From the NCBI GenBank assembly GCA_037133095.1, contig JBAXOT010000008.1, positions 8,027 through 72,026 of the forward strand: a DNA stretch of 64,000 nucleotides, given 5' to 3'. The stretch's first letter is position 1, and each line of letters starts with the position of its first letter. A program made the position numbers and the translations under genes. Source of the DNA: CAIMZW01 sp037133095. Its GTDB lineage: Bacteria; Actinomycetota; Actinomycetes; Nanopelagicales; Nanopelagicaceae. Shown piece by piece: positions 33,788 through 43,219 of the stretch. The notes beneath the pieces were generated by a model. It was not told where the DNA came from and made no database searches. It saw only the letters and a list, made by a program, of their open reading frames with translations.

Positions 33788-34732
33788 GTGGCTCTTGGAA
33801 AAACTGAACGTTTGCTGAATTTAACAATGGCGTTATTGGCGACCCGTAAGTATCTAACCAAGAGCGAAATCTTCCGTAACGTAGCCGGTTACATCGGCAC
33901 TGATGACACCATGGAGCGAATGTTTGAACGAGACAAGGATGATCTCCGCTCGATTGGAATTGAGATTGAAGTAGGTAGTCTGAGCGCCTACTTTGAAGAT
34001 GAAAAGGGATATCGGATCCGGCCGGATGCATACGGCTTAGATATTGGCGAAATCTCGCCTCGTGAATTGGCTTTACTGTCTATTGCCGCAGCATCCTGGC
34101 GGACTGCCTCGTTGTCGGAGAACGCATTGAGCGGTTTAAGGAAGTTGCGTTCGCTTGGGATACCAGTCGCGACCGAAGAGTTGGCCATCGGTCTCTCCTC
34201 GGTGGACAACCCCCAGCAATATTTTGACCTCATTTGGGATGCCATTGATAGTCGACGAATTCTGGAATTTCACTATCCAAATTCGCTTGGATCTGAAGTT
34301 GGCCTCAGACGATTGCAGCCATACTCATTGATTTTGTGGCGAGGAAATTGGTATCTCATAGGCCACGATCTTGGACGCTCTGACGTTCGGACCTTCAAAT
34401 TGATCCGTATTGTCGGAGAGGTCACAGCTATTGGTGCCACCAAGAGTTTTGACATTCCGAAGAATTTCTCGGCCGATAGTTACCTCCGGAATATGCCGTC
34501 CGAAAATTTGCACCTGGCCCAAGTTCTCATCAAGAAGGAGAAGTGTTTGGCGCTTCGTTCGCGCGGCGAAGTTTCATCACATGATGACGATTGGGATCTG
34601 CTCACTATTAAATTTCACCACATTTCTCCCTTTGCCCGGGAAATATTGTGGTTCGGCTCCGATGCCCGAGTCATATCTCCGACTGAGTTGGTCTCGGCTA
34701 TTTCCCTTCAACTGGAAGAAATGTTGTTATGA
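33788..34732 (+). CDS. pafB: WYL-domain transcriptional regulator PafB
   Basis: PafB with PafC forms the heterodimeric activator of the LexA-independent DNA-damage response in actinobacteria. The 314-residue protein has an N-terminal winged helix (KTERLLNLTMALLATRKYL), a WYL domain (ILEFHYPNS; WYLIGHDLGRSDVRTFKL) and a C-terminal WCX region. The start is GTG 33788. pafC overlaps by 4 nt. The WYL ligand, thought to be nucleic acid, cannot be read here. The usual upstream neighbour pafA is missing. Confidence 0.93.
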   Translation: MALGKTERLLNLTMALLATRKYLTKSEIFRNVAGYIGTDDTMERMFERDKDDLRSIGIEIEVGSLSAYFEDEKGYRIRPDAYGLDIGEISPRELALLSIAAASWRTASLSENALSGLRKLRSLGIPVATEELAIGLSSVDNPQQYFDLIWDAIDSRRILEFHYPNSLGSEVGLRRLQPYSLILWRGNWYLIGHDLGRSDVRTFKLIRIVGEVTAIGATKSFDIPKNFSADSYLRNMPSENLHLAQVLIKKEKCLALRSRGEVSSHDDDWDLLTIKFHHISPFAREILWFGSDARVISPTELVSAISLQLEEMLL

Positions 34733-35676
34733 GCGAGTCGGCACTCGACCGAACAGCCAGAGCCCTTGATCTGATCCCGTTCATTGCGGAAAACCCTGGT
34801 CTGAGCATTGAAGATCTGGCGCGCGAATTCGACACGACACCGAAATCTTTAACCAAAGATCTCGACTTACTCTTTGTCTGCGGATTGCCGGGATACACCC
34901 CACTTGAGCTCATTGACTTGTCATATGAGAGCGGTTACGTCAGTGTCATCGATGCACAAAGCCTTGATCGACCGAGACAATTGTCGCGCAAGGAAATTCA
35001 GGCTTTAGTGCTGGGCCTAGAAGTTCTCATGGGATTGCGTGAAGAGTATGTGGTTGAAATTGCGGCGCTGCGAGACAAACTAGTTTCGGTACTTTCTACT
35101 TCGGAACTGCCGATTCGAATCGAGCCAACTCTTGATGCCGGGACGGGTTTTCTCGGGGAAGTGGAACGAGCCATAGCGGGGCGCAGACTGTTAGAAATCG
35201 ACTATCAGGGAGTTGCGAAGGATGCTCTCACTCATCGAGTCGTTCGACCTGATTCCATTAGCCACTTGAATGGGTTGATCTATCTCTCCGGGTGGTGCTT
35301 TTTGTCGAGCGGGTATCGCACCTTCCGAATCGACAGAATCTCTGCTCTTAAAGTGTTCGACGCTGACGAAACCCGATATCGCGCTTCAGATGTTGCTACG
35401 GCGGTCGACTCCATCACAGAGGTGACATTGGAAGTTTCGCCATCGGCTCGAGTCTTCTTCGAGGAGAACGCTTCAATAATCGACATGGTGGAGGCACATG
35501 GAGAAGGAGTCCGAGTTCGCGTTCATGTCAGCGACCCGGAATGGATACTCAGAACCTGCTTGGGTTTTGGGCCAAAGGTAAGGATTTTAGAGCCCGCGAG
35601 TCTGGCGCAGGCTCTGCTCGACCGAGTTCGTCTGACTCTGGAGCAATATTCTTTACCGAAAAGTAATGAAGAATGA
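34729..35676 (+). CDS. pafC: WYL-domain transcriptional regulator PafC
   Basis: The 315-residue partner of PafB. It has an N-terminal HTH (LDLIPFIAENPGLSIEDLA; TPKSLTKDLDLLF), a WYL domain (LLEIDYQGV; LIYLSGWCFLSSGYRTFRIDRI) and a C-terminal WCX region. The ATG overlaps the pafB stop (ATGA), giving equal synthesis of the two. As in other actinobacteria it precedes tatA-tatC. Confidence 0.93.
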   Translation: MSESALDRTARALDLIPFIAENPGLSIEDLAREFDTTPKSLTKDLDLLFVCGLPGYTPLELIDLSYESGYVSVIDAQSLDRPRQLSRKEIQALVLGLEVLMGLREEYVVEIAALRDKLVSVLSTSELPIRIEPTLDAGTGFLGEVERAIAGRRLLEIDYQGVAKDALTHRVVRPDSISHLNGLIYLSGWCFLSSGYRTFRIDRISALKVFDADETRYRASDVATAVDSITEVTLEVSPSARVFFEENASIIDMVEAHGEGVRVRVHVSDPEWILRTCLGFGPKVRILEPASLAQALLDRVRLTLEQYSLPKSNEE

Positions 35677-35758
35677 GCCTATTAACCACGAAGTAAGTGG
35701 GGCTAAGGCTCTCCCGCGAGGTACTATCTAACCTCTTAACTCACGATAGGAAGTATTC

Positions 35759-35959
35759 ATGTTTCTCAGAGAACCAAGCCACATTCTCCTTTTGTTACTC
35801 GTTCTCGTCGTCCTGTTTGGGGCGAAGCGACTTCCAGATTCCGCGCGTGCTCTCGGGCGATCCCTTCGCATTTTCAAAAGTGAAGTAAAAGAACTCAGTC
35901 CTGAGGAGAAGAAGGCAAAGCCTGATTCCGAATCTGGCGACACCTCCGCCAGCAACTAA
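35759..35959 (+). CDS. tatA: Twin-arginine translocase subunit TatA
   Basis: TatA forms the size-variable pore for export of folded proteins. The 66-residue protein has one N-terminal membrane helix (EPSHILLLLLVLVVLFGAKR), the FGAKRLP hinge, an amphipathic helix (RALGRSLRIFKSEVKEL) and an acidic tail. TAGGAAG 6-12 nt before the ATG is a good ribosome binding site. It is followed 9 nt later by tatC; no tatB is adjacent. Confidence 0.94.
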   Translation: MFLREPSHILLLLLVLVVLFGAKRLPDSARALGRSLRIFKSEVKELSPEEKKAKPDSESGDTSASN

Positions 35960-35968
35960 CCAGACGTT

Positions 35969-36808
35969 ATGAGCGCCCTTGAGGGCGGTCGAATGCCGCT
36001 GATAGAACACTTTCGTGATCTACGTAAGCGAGTTGTACGAGCCGCAATTGCAATCGTTATCGCCTCTGGTGTCGGATGGTTTTTCTATAATTCCATCATT
36101 AGCACACTGTCCGCGCCGGTTTGCGATCTTAAACAAGCCCAAAAAGCAGGAGCTGACCATTGCGGCACGCTCTACATTAATGGCGTTTTGGGTCCACTCA
36201 ATTTACAGATAAAAGTTGCACTGCTTGTCGGAGTGATTATTGCGGCTCCAATTTGGATTTACCAACTGTGGGCTTTCATTGCACCTGGTCTGCATCGCAA
36301 AGAAAAACGTAACTCCGTCCTCTTTATAATTATTGCCACCCCATTCTTCGCCCTAGGCTCCGGACTCGGTTATTGGATTCTCCCAGTCGCGGTTCGAGTA
36401 CTTCTTGGGTTCACACCAAACTCACTATCCAACCTGATTCCCTTTGCTGATTACCTTGATTTTGTTCTCCGAGTGATTCTGCTTTTCGGAGCCGCATTTG
36501 AACTGCCGGTATTTCTGGTCGCCCTGAATTTGGCGGGCGTACTCACCGGAAAAGGGATTTTGAAACCTTGGCGTTTTGCCGTTTTTGGCATCGCGGTATT
36601 TACAGCGGCCTTCACTCCAACAGGCGATCCTGTTTCCATGTCGGTTTTGGCCGTTCCGCTTGTGGCGTTCTACTTCGGTGCAGGCGGCATCGCACTATTG
36701 ATTGATCGCCGCCGGGCAAAACGAAAAGTTGAGCTTAGCGACGATGAAGCCTCGCCTGAGTACGTCGTCGAGAGCATCGATGAAATAGAAGATCCGGACG
36801 CCAAGTAG
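35969..36808 (+). CDS. tatC: Twin-arginine translocase subunit TatC
   Basis: TatC is the receptor for twin-arginine signal peptides. The 279-residue protein has six membrane helices and the family marks: MPLIEHFRDLRKRV at the N-terminus (signal-binding Glu region), PIWIYQLWAFIAPGLHRKEKR and FTPTGDPVSM. The C-terminus is a charged tail of about 35 residues. It directly follows tatA. Confidence 0.96.
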   Translation: MSALEGGRMPLIEHFRDLRKRVVRAAIAIVIASGVGWFFYNSIISTLSAPVCDLKQAQKAGADHCGTLYINGVLGPLNLQIKVALLVGVIIAAPIWIYQLWAFIAPGLHRKEKRNSVLFIIIATPFFALGSGLGYWILPVAVRVLLGFTPNSLSNLIPFADYLDFVLRVILLFGAAFELPVFLVALNLAGVLTGKGILKPWRFAVFGIAVFTAAFTPTGDPVSMSVLAVPLVAFYFGAGGIALLIDRRRAKRKVELSDDEASPEYVVESIDEIEDPDAK

Positions 36809-36810
36809 CC

Positions 36811-37692
36811 ATGCGCTGGGTAATTGTGGTTAATCCTTATTCGGGTAAAAAGCGCGGCCTGACGTTGGCACATGAGGTTAAGCGTATTGCCAGCGAGCGC
36901 GACATAGAAAGCGAGTGGATTTGCGGATCAAGCGCCGAAGAGAGCCGACTTTTGCTTGGACGCGCAATTTCAACTGGGTCAATTTCGGCAGTGATAGTTG
37001 TCGGCGGTGATGGACTAGTTAACCTCGCGATACAAGAATTGGCCACGACATCGATTCCGATGGCAGTTCTTGCGGCCGGGACTGGAAACGATTTCGCGCG
37101 CGCAAATGGGACGGTCGATTTTGGTCCGACCGAGCTCGTAGATTTCATGACCACAAATGCGCCCATAGAAATTGATTTGGGTGGCGCGACATTAGGTGCG
37201 AAAACCTCGTGGTTTGGCCAAGTGCTCAGTACTGGATTTGATTCAATGGTCAATGAACGGGCGAATAGATTTACCAAGATCAAAGGACAGGTCAAATATG
37301 ACCTCTCGATACTCCTTGAACTTCCAAAATTCCAACCTAAGAGTTATCGCATTGTTGCGGATGGTAGGGAAATACATGCCAAGGCGATGCTGGTTGCTGT
37401 GGCCAATGGACCAACCTACGGCGGCGGAATGCGGGTCTGTCCTAGTGCGAATCGTCAGGATGGAATGTTTGATGTGCTTCTTTTGCATCCGATTCCTAAA
37501 TGGGAGTTCTTAAAAGTCTTTCCAAAGGTTTTCAAGGGGACTCACGTTACGCATCCTAAGGTCGAGATTTTTCGCTGTCGTGAAATACAGATCGAAGCAG
37601 ATGCAGTGGCGTATGCCGATGGCGAGCGCTACGGCGAACTTCCACTTAAGGCCAGCGTGCATCCGCAATCTCTTCTTACTTGGGTTTCTTAG
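36811..37692 (+). CDS. Diacylglycerol kinase-family lipid kinase
   Basis: A 293-residue member of the DagK/YegS/LCB5 lipid kinase family, which phosphorylates diacylglycerol or a related lipid with ATP at the membrane. Motifs: VVNPYSGKKRG, the nucleotide-binding VVGGDGLVNLAIQEL (variant of GGDGT), AAGTGNDFARAN, and the C-terminal DGMFDVLLL and YADGE metal region. It starts 2 nt after tatC. Its stop shares one base with the helY start. Confidence 0.9.
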   Translation: MRWVIVVNPYSGKKRGLTLAHEVKRIASERDIESEWICGSSAEESRLLLGRAISTGSISAVIVVGGDGLVNLAIQELATTSIPMAVLAAGTGNDFARANGTVDFGPTELVDFMTTNAPIEIDLGGATLGAKTSWFGQVLSTGFDSMVNERANRFTKIKGQVKYDLSILLELPKFQPKSYRIVADGREIHAKAMLVAVANGPTYGGGMRVCPSANRQDGMFDVLLLHPIPKWEFLKVFPKVFKGTHVTHPKVEIFRCREIQIEADAVAYADGERYGELPLKASVHPQSLLTWVS

Positions 37693-40076
37693 TGGAGTTG
37701 TCGCCAGCTGAAAAATATGCGGCAAGCCGTGCCAGAAATGCCTACGCCAAAACCAGCAGTTTTCAATCTCAATATTCCTTCCCTTTTGACGATTTTCAGA
37801 TCGCTGGTTGCCAAGCATTGGAAGATGGGCAGGGAGTTTTAGTAGCGGCCCCGACTGGTGCCGGCAAAACAATTGTGGGGGAGTTTGCTGCCTATTTAGC
37901 AATCACATCGGGAAATAAATGTTTTTATACCACGCCTATAAAGGCGCTCTCTAATCAAAAATACCAGGATCTTTGCGCTATGTTCGGCGATTCCAAAGTG
38001 GGTCTTCTTACTGGTGATACTAGTTTCAATTCCGAGGCTCCGATTGTTGTTATGACTACAGAAGTGTTGCGCAACATGCTGTATGCGGGTTCGAGCACCC
38101 TACAAAACTTAAAGTTTGTGGTGATGGACGAGGTGCATTACCTAGCTGATAAATTTCGCGGCGCAGTCTGGGAAGAGATTTTGATTCATTTGCCAGAGAG
38201 CGTCCAGGTGGCGTCACTGTCAGCCACAGTATCCAACGCAGAAGAATTCGGTGATTGGCTTCAGACAGTTCGTGGCGGCACCTCGGTGATAGTTACTGAA
38301 ATCCGTCCAGTTCCGCTCTATCAACACGTCCTCTTCGGCAATCGACTTCTCGATCTTTTTGTAGAGGGCGGCAAGGTCAGCCCTGAAATTCTACGACTGG
38401 AGCGCGAGACCAGCCGGCGTGTGAAAACCAATGTGAATAAGTCTCGACACAGCCGTGGCAATTGGAACGAGAGATCAGATACGGCGATCAATATTGCGTA
38501 TCTGAGTCGTGCCGAAGTGATCGAAAAATTGGATCGCGAAGGATTATTGCCTGCAATCACCTTTATTTTCTCCCGTAAAGCTTGTGATGCTGCTGTCCAT
38601 CAATGCCTAAGCGCTGGTTTGAAGTTGACCACCGCGGATGAACGCTCCGAAATTCGTGCGGTGATTGCGAAGAATTCGCAGAGCATTCCTGAAGACGACC
38701 TCTTTGTTTTGGGATTTCATGAGTGGGCGGATGGACTAGAGCGTGGCGTCGCGGCACACCATGCTGGGTTGCTCCCGAAGTTCAAGGAAACCGTGGAAGA
38801 ACTTTTTCAGCGCGGATTGATTAAAGCAGTTTTCGCTACCGAAACGCTCGCTCTGGGCATCAACATGCCTGCTCGCACCGTGGTCTTAGAAAAATTAATG
38901 AAATGGAATGGCGAAACACATGTGCCGGTGACACCTGGTGAATATACCCAGCTAACCGGTCGGGCCGGCCGGCGCGGTATCGATATTGAGGGTAACGCCG
39001 TCATCATCTGGAATAGGGAGGTTGATTCAAGTTCGGTTGCCGGACTTGCCTCCACCCGAACCTATCCGCTCAAAAGTTCGTTCAAGCCAACATACAACAT
39101 GGCCATTAACCTCATTTCGCAATTTGGCGCACAGCGCGCCAGAACTTCCTTGGAATCCTCGTTCGCCCAATTTCAAGCAGACAAAGCGGTCGTGGGACTC
39201 GCGCGCCAGATTGCACGAAACGAAACCGCAGTTGTTAAATTGCAGACCGAAGTGTTGTGCCATTTGGGCGACTTTATGGAGTACTCACATATTCGTGCCG
39301 AGATTTCTGACTTAGAAAAGTTTTTAAGCAAACGCTCACGGGCTAAACGGCAAGAGATTGAAGAAGAGATCAGCGACCTAAGAAAGGTATTGCGATCACA
39401 TCCGTGCCATGGTTGTGCCGAGCGAGAGGTGCATGCCCGTCTCGCCGAACGAATTGAAAGATTGCTGCGAGAAAATCGCGGCTTGACCGAGCGCGTCAAT
39501 AATCGCACAAACGTCATTGCCCGACGTTTCGATCTAGTACGAGTTATGCTCGAGAAACTCGGCTATATCGAAGGCGATTTAATAACACACTCCGGACGGT
39601 TGCTTTCAAAAATCTACGGCGAAACAGATCTACTCATCGCGGAGATGATTCGCCTGGGGAGTTTTGACGAACTTAACGGCTCAGAGCTCGTTTCCGTTCT
39701 TTCAAGTTTTCTTTTCGAAGCACGGCGAGAATCTTCGCCAAAAATTCCACATGGTGCGGTTCAAGAGGTGTTGCAAGAGGTGGTTCATCAGTGGCACCGC
39801 ATACACGAAATGGAATTGGAGATCGGGTTAGAGCCACTTCGAGAACCTGACCTTGGCTTCTGTTGGGCCTCCTACAGGTGGGCAAATGGCCATTCCTTGA
39901 CGGCAATTCTCAAGGGAACTGAGTTGACCGTTGGCGATTTCGTCAGATCCATGAAACAGATTATTGATCTTCTGCGCCAACTCGCCATTGCTTCGCCTCA
40001 TATGTCGGGCATGGTCTCTGATGCGCTCAAAAGAATTGATCGCGGAATTGTTAGCTACGCAGGTGCCGTCATATGA
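37692..40076 (+). CDS. helY: Ski2/Mtr4-like DEAD/DExH RNA helicase HelY
   Basis: HelY is an ATP-dependent helicase of the Ski2 family, probably acting on RNA. The 794-residue protein has Walker A APTGAGKT, the DEVH box in VVMDEVHYLADK, motif III LSATVSN, motif VI QLTGRAGRRGID, an arch-like central region, and a C-terminal DSHCT-type domain with the cysteine pair HPCHGCAERE just before it. The start is GTG 37692 (overlap TAGTG with the kinase stop); in-frame TTG 37680 is less likely. It is somewhat shorter than the mycobacterial homologue. Confidence 0.93.
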   Translation: MELSPAEKYAASRARNAYAKTSSFQSQYSFPFDDFQIAGCQALEDGQGVLVAAPTGAGKTIVGEFAAYLAITSGNKCFYTTPIKALSNQKYQDLCAMFGDSKVGLLTGDTSFNSEAPIVVMTTEVLRNMLYAGSSTLQNLKFVVMDEVHYLADKFRGAVWEEILIHLPESVQVASLSATVSNAEEFGDWLQTVRGGTSVIVTEIRPVPLYQHVLFGNRLLDLFVEGGKVSPEILRLERETSRRVKTNVNKSRHSRGNWNERSDTAINIAYLSRAEVIEKLDREGLLPAITFIFSRKACDAAVHQCLSAGLKLTTADERSEIRAVIAKNSQSIPEDDLFVLGFHEWADGLERGVAAHHAGLLPKFKETVEELFQRGLIKAVFATETLALGINMPARTVVLEKLMKWNGETHVPVTPGEYTQLTGRAGRRGIDIEGNAVIIWNREVDSSSVAGLASTRTYPLKSSFKPTYNMAINLISQFGAQRARTSLESSFAQFQADKAVVGLARQIARNETAVVKLQTEVLCHLGDFMEYSHIRAEISDLEKFLSKRSRAKRQEIEEEISDLRKVLRSHPCHGCAEREVHARLAERIERLLRENRGLTERVNNRTNVIARRFDLVRVMLEKLGYIEGDLITHSGRLLSKIYGETDLLIAEMIRLGSFDELNGSELVSVLSSFLFEARRESSPKIPHGAVQEVLQEVVHQWHRIHEMELEIGLEPLREPDLGFCWASYRWANGHSLTAILKGTELTVGDFVRSMKQIIDLLRQLAIASPHMSGMVSDALKRIDRGIVSYAGAVI

Positions 40077-40972
40077 CTTTAATGCTTATCGACAGTGCCT
40101 CGCTGTGGTACCGCGCGTATTTTGGAATGCCCGATACTTTGTTGGCGCCGGATGGCACGCCAGTCAATGCCATTAGGGGTTATCTAGATATGACAGCCCG
40201 GCTTCTCGCCGTTTATCGCCCAAACCGTTTAGTCGCATGTATCGAAGGGGATTGGCGACCAACTTGGCGAACCGATCTCTTTCCCGGTTACAAGGCGAAC
40301 CGATTAAGCGCTGATGGCGAAGAGGAAGAGCCAGACCTTTTAACGCCACAAATACCAATCCTGCTGGATCTCTTAGAGGCATTTGGCATACCTGTTGTGG
40401 GGGCTGACGATTATGAGGCCGATGACGTCATTGCTACCTACAGTGTGACCCATCCAGGACCGACTCGGATTGTCACCGGAGATCGTGATCTTTTTCAACT
40501 GGTGGATGATGATCGAAAAGTTGCTGTCGCCTATTTAGCCAAAGGCATTTCGGCTCATGATCTGGTTAACAAACAGTGGATTGCCGAGAAATACGATATT
40601 CCGGGTGATCGATATGCGCTTTTCGCCATGATTCGCGGGGATGCTTCGGATGGCCTTCCCGGTATCCGAGGAATCGGCGAGAAAGGCGCAGCAACTATTG
40701 CGCAACGTTTCACCACCTTGTCCGAGGTACAAAGTGCAGCTATGAACGGCGATGAACGGCTGACTCCAAATTTGCGCAAGAAGATATTGGAGGCGGAAGA
40801 ATATATTCAGATAGCACCAAAACTCGTCCATTGTGCGCTTGATGTGCCACTGCCGAACATCGACCTTGCACTCCCTAAGGAGCCAGAATCGCTCGATGAG
40901 ATTTACAAATATCAGCGCGATTACGGATTAGGGGCAAGCGTCGATCGAATGATCTCTGCACTTCGGTGGTGA
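40073..40972 (+). CDS. 5'-3' exonuclease (stand-alone Pol I N-terminal-like)
   Basis: A 299-residue flap/5' nuclease that is not attached to DNA polymerase I. It has MLIDSASLWYRAY, the metal-binding acidic clusters in DDYEADDVIA and TGDRDLFQLVDD, and a helix-hairpin-helix GIRGIGEKGAATIA. A similar stand-alone gene follows helY in mycobacteria. The start is coupled to helY (ATGA). Expected roles are Okazaki-fragment or repair processing. Confidence 0.92.
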   Translation: MTLMLIDSASLWYRAYFGMPDTLLAPDGTPVNAIRGYLDMTARLLAVYRPNRLVACIEGDWRPTWRTDLFPGYKANRLSADGEEEEPDLLTPQIPILLDLLEAFGIPVVGADDYEADDVIATYSVTHPGPTRIVTGDRDLFQLVDDDRKVAVAYLAKGISAHDLVNKQWIAEKYDIPGDRYALFAMIRGDASDGLPGIRGIGEKGAATIAQRFTTLSEVQSAAMNGDERLTPNLRKKILEAEEYIQIAPKLVHCALDVPLPNIDLALPKEPESLDEIYKYQRDYGLGASVDRMISALRW

Positions 40973-42429
40973 AAAATCGGATTCTTGTTTCGACGGGAAT
41001 ATCTGTTTTAGCAGGTTTGCTGTTATCACAAAGTTTTATGAGCCACGGCACTTGGCTCTATGGAGTGTTTGCCATTGCGATCTTTGCAGATCGAATGCGG
41101 GAACCGTCCTTTCGAATACGCCTCTTCCTAACCTCGGTATTCAGCCTGACTTTTCTTCTATTTTTGCTTCATTGGAGTAGTGCATATGTAGGGGTACTTC
41201 CATGGTTCTTCCTTGCCATAGGCGAATCAGTGTTCTACCTTCCCTTGGCCTTTATTCGATTTCGAGGAGAAATTGAATATGCCCTCGCTTTCTCTTCGGG
41301 ATGGGTATTCGTCGAATTTGTGCGACGCAATTTTCCCTTTGGTGGCTTCGGTTGGGGGCGTCTGGGGTTCATTACAGTCCAATCGCCCTTTAGTTCGGCG
41401 CTGCCAATGGGGGGAGTAGCCCTGGGATCTTTTGTGATGGTTCTCTTTTCCGCAACTTTGGCAAGTTTCGCTCACAATTTCGATCGGCGCGCTTTAGTTC
41501 TGCTTGTATTGCCTACGCTTTCCATCTCGCTCCTTGCCAAAGATCTTGTCATTGTGTCGCAACAGCCCTCTTTAAGAATTGCCCTGGTCCAAGGGGGAGT
41601 GCCCGAACTGGGACTGCGATTTAACGATAATCCCAAGGCAGTTTTCGACCGACAGTACAGTCAGACACTCACCTCGATTGCCCCTGGATCCGTAGATCTC
41701 ATTGTTTGGCCTGAAAACACGGTGTTAATTTCGACAGCGGATCGAACTTCCGAAGTTCAGTTAATTCAACGACTTTCGCGTCAGTTGTTGGTTCCTATAC
41801 AAGTTGGGGCTGTTGAGTCCCGCAATGGAAAGTTGTTTAACGAGTCAATTCTGATCCGTCCGAATTCAAGGGAAATTTATATAAAGCGAAAACTTGTTCC
41901 TTTCGGCGAATTTATACCAATCCGTTTTCTTGCGGAAAAAGTCTCACCGCTTACACAATCCATTCGTGATTTCAGCTCTGGAAATACCAGAGTCGACTTT
42001 AAAGTAATGTCTCAATCCATCTCACCAATGCTCTGTTATGAGATTCTCGATGATGAAATCGTCCGCTCTGCTGCCAAATACGACAGCATCTTGGTAGTTC
42101 AAACAAATAACGCCACATTTGGTCGCACTCAAGAGCTTTTCCAAGAACGGCAGATAGCCATAGCTCGAGCTCTTGAAGTTCGACGCCCGATCGCCTATGA
42201 CTCTACAACCGGAATCACCTCCTTTATTCGACACAATGGAAAGATTGACTCTGCACTCTCGCCCTTTACGCCGGGAACTTTGACGGCGAAAGTCTCAGGT
42301 ACAACTAAAATAACTCCAAGTGTGAAATATGGAAAAGTTATCGAACTTCTCATAATTCTTTGTTTTATTGGGCTAGTGACCAGGAGGTGGCAAAGAGATG
42401 AAGTATTTGATCGTAATCCCGACTTATAA
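40966..42429 (+). CDS. lnt: Apolipoprotein N-acyltransferase
   Basis: Lnt adds the third acyl chain to the N-terminal cysteine of lipoproteins such as the FKBP protein in this window. The 487-residue protein has about six N-terminal membrane helices, then a nitrilase domain with the Glu-Lys-Cys triad: E250 in VWPENT, K307 in YIKRKLVPFGEF and C357 in LCYEI. In mycobacteria it is fused to the mannosyltransferase that follows; here the genes are separate but overlap by 32 nt. The start GTG 40966 overlaps the exonuclease stop. Confidence 0.93.
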   Translation: MVKNRILVSTGISVLAGLLLSQSFMSHGTWLYGVFAIAIFADRMREPSFRIRLFLTSVFSLTFLLFLLHWSSAYVGVLPWFFLAIGESVFYLPLAFIRFRGEIEYALAFSSGWVFVEFVRRNFPFGGFGWGRLGFITVQSPFSSALPMGGVALGSFVMVLFSATLASFAHNFDRRALVLLVLPTLSISLLAKDLVIVSQQPSLRIALVQGGVPELGLRFNDNPKAVFDRQYSQTLTSIAPGSVDLIVWPENTVLISTADRTSEVQLIQRLSRQLLVPIQVGAVESRNGKLFNESILIRPNSREIYIKRKLVPFGEFIPIRFLAEKVSPLTQSIRDFSSGNTRVDFKVMSQSISPMLCYEILDDEIVRSAAKYDSILVVQTNNATFGRTQELFQERQIAIARALEVRRPIAYDSTTGITSFIRHNGKIDSALSPFTPGTLTAKVSGTTKITPSVKYGKVIELLIILCFIGLVTRRWQRDEVFDRNPDL

Positions 42430-43120
42430 CGAATCCGAGAGCATCACCTCATTGCTGCACCGCCTGGACGCGGTTCGAAATGTCGATAAATCCGAAGACA
42501 TCCATATCCTTTTGGTCGATGACAACTCACCTGACGGAACCGCGGCGATTGCCGACGCACTTGGGTTGGCGAATTTCACGGTTTTACACCGTTCGAAGAA
42601 AGAAGGCCTCGGTCCTGCTTATTTGGCCGGATTTGCTTGGGGTTTAGAACGCAACTTTGATTACCTCTTAGAGATGGACGCTGACAGCAGTCACCAACCA
42701 GAAGAATTACCTCGATTGCTTGCCGCCTCGCATTCCGCGGATCTCGTTATTGGGTCTCGGTGGGTCGCCGGAGGGTCGGTCCAAAACTGGCCTTGGCACC
42801 GGATTTTTATCTCCCGATTTGGCACTTCCTATGCCTCAGTTCTCCTGCGATTGCCCTACCGTGACCTCACAAGTGGCTTCCGAGTCCTTTCCGCCGGACT
42901 TCTTCGAAGAATTCCATTCGAACAGATCGAAACCCACGGTTATGGGTTTCAAATTGAAATGGCGATGAGAGCCCATGATTTAGGCGCAACCATTCAAGAA
43001 GTCCCCATCACCTTTATCGAACGCGCTCAGGGTCGGTCCAAGATGACCGGCTCGATTGTCTGGGAAGCGTTCGCCAGCGTGACACAGTGGTCGCTCCATC
43101 GGATATTTAATCGCCGATAA
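42398..43120 (+). CDS. Polyprenol-phosphate mannosyltransferase (Dpm1-like GT2)
   Basis: A 240-residue soluble GT-A glycosyltransferase expected to make polyprenol-phosphate-mannose from GDP-mannose, the donor for cell-envelope or protein mannosylation. Motifs: VIPTYNESES, VDDNSPDGT, MDADSSHQPEELP (DxD-type metal site) and GSRWVAGG. It lacks the membrane helices of some homologues. AGGAGG lies 9-14 nt before the ATG, inside lnt. The overlap with lnt mirrors the Lnt-Ppm1 fusion of mycobacteria and supports the call. Confidence 0.9.
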   Translation: MKYLIVIPTYNESESITSLLHRLDAVRNVDKSEDIHILLVDDNSPDGTAAIADALGLANFTVLHRSKKEGLGPAYLAGFAWGLERNFDYLLEMDADSSHQPEELPRLLAASHSADLVIGSRWVAGGSVQNWPWHRIFISRFGTSYASVLLRLPYRDLTSGFRVLSAGLLRRIPFEQIETHGYGFQIEMAMRAHDLGATIQEVPITFIERAQGRSKMTGSIVWEAFASVTQWSLHRIFNRR

Positions 43121-43219
43121 TCTACATTATGTCAACTAATAATTTCTCACTCGAGTAACCCCTTTCCCCTCACGGAATCAGGTATGTGGCTCGAGGACTA
43201 GACCTTTCGGTGGTTCTGA

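Noticed and set aside
43121..43219. Terminator between the convergent mannosyltransferase and gcvP genes
   Set aside because: Two CTCGAG copies can pair, but the loop is over 30 nt and no T-tract follows; not convincing as an intrinsic terminator.
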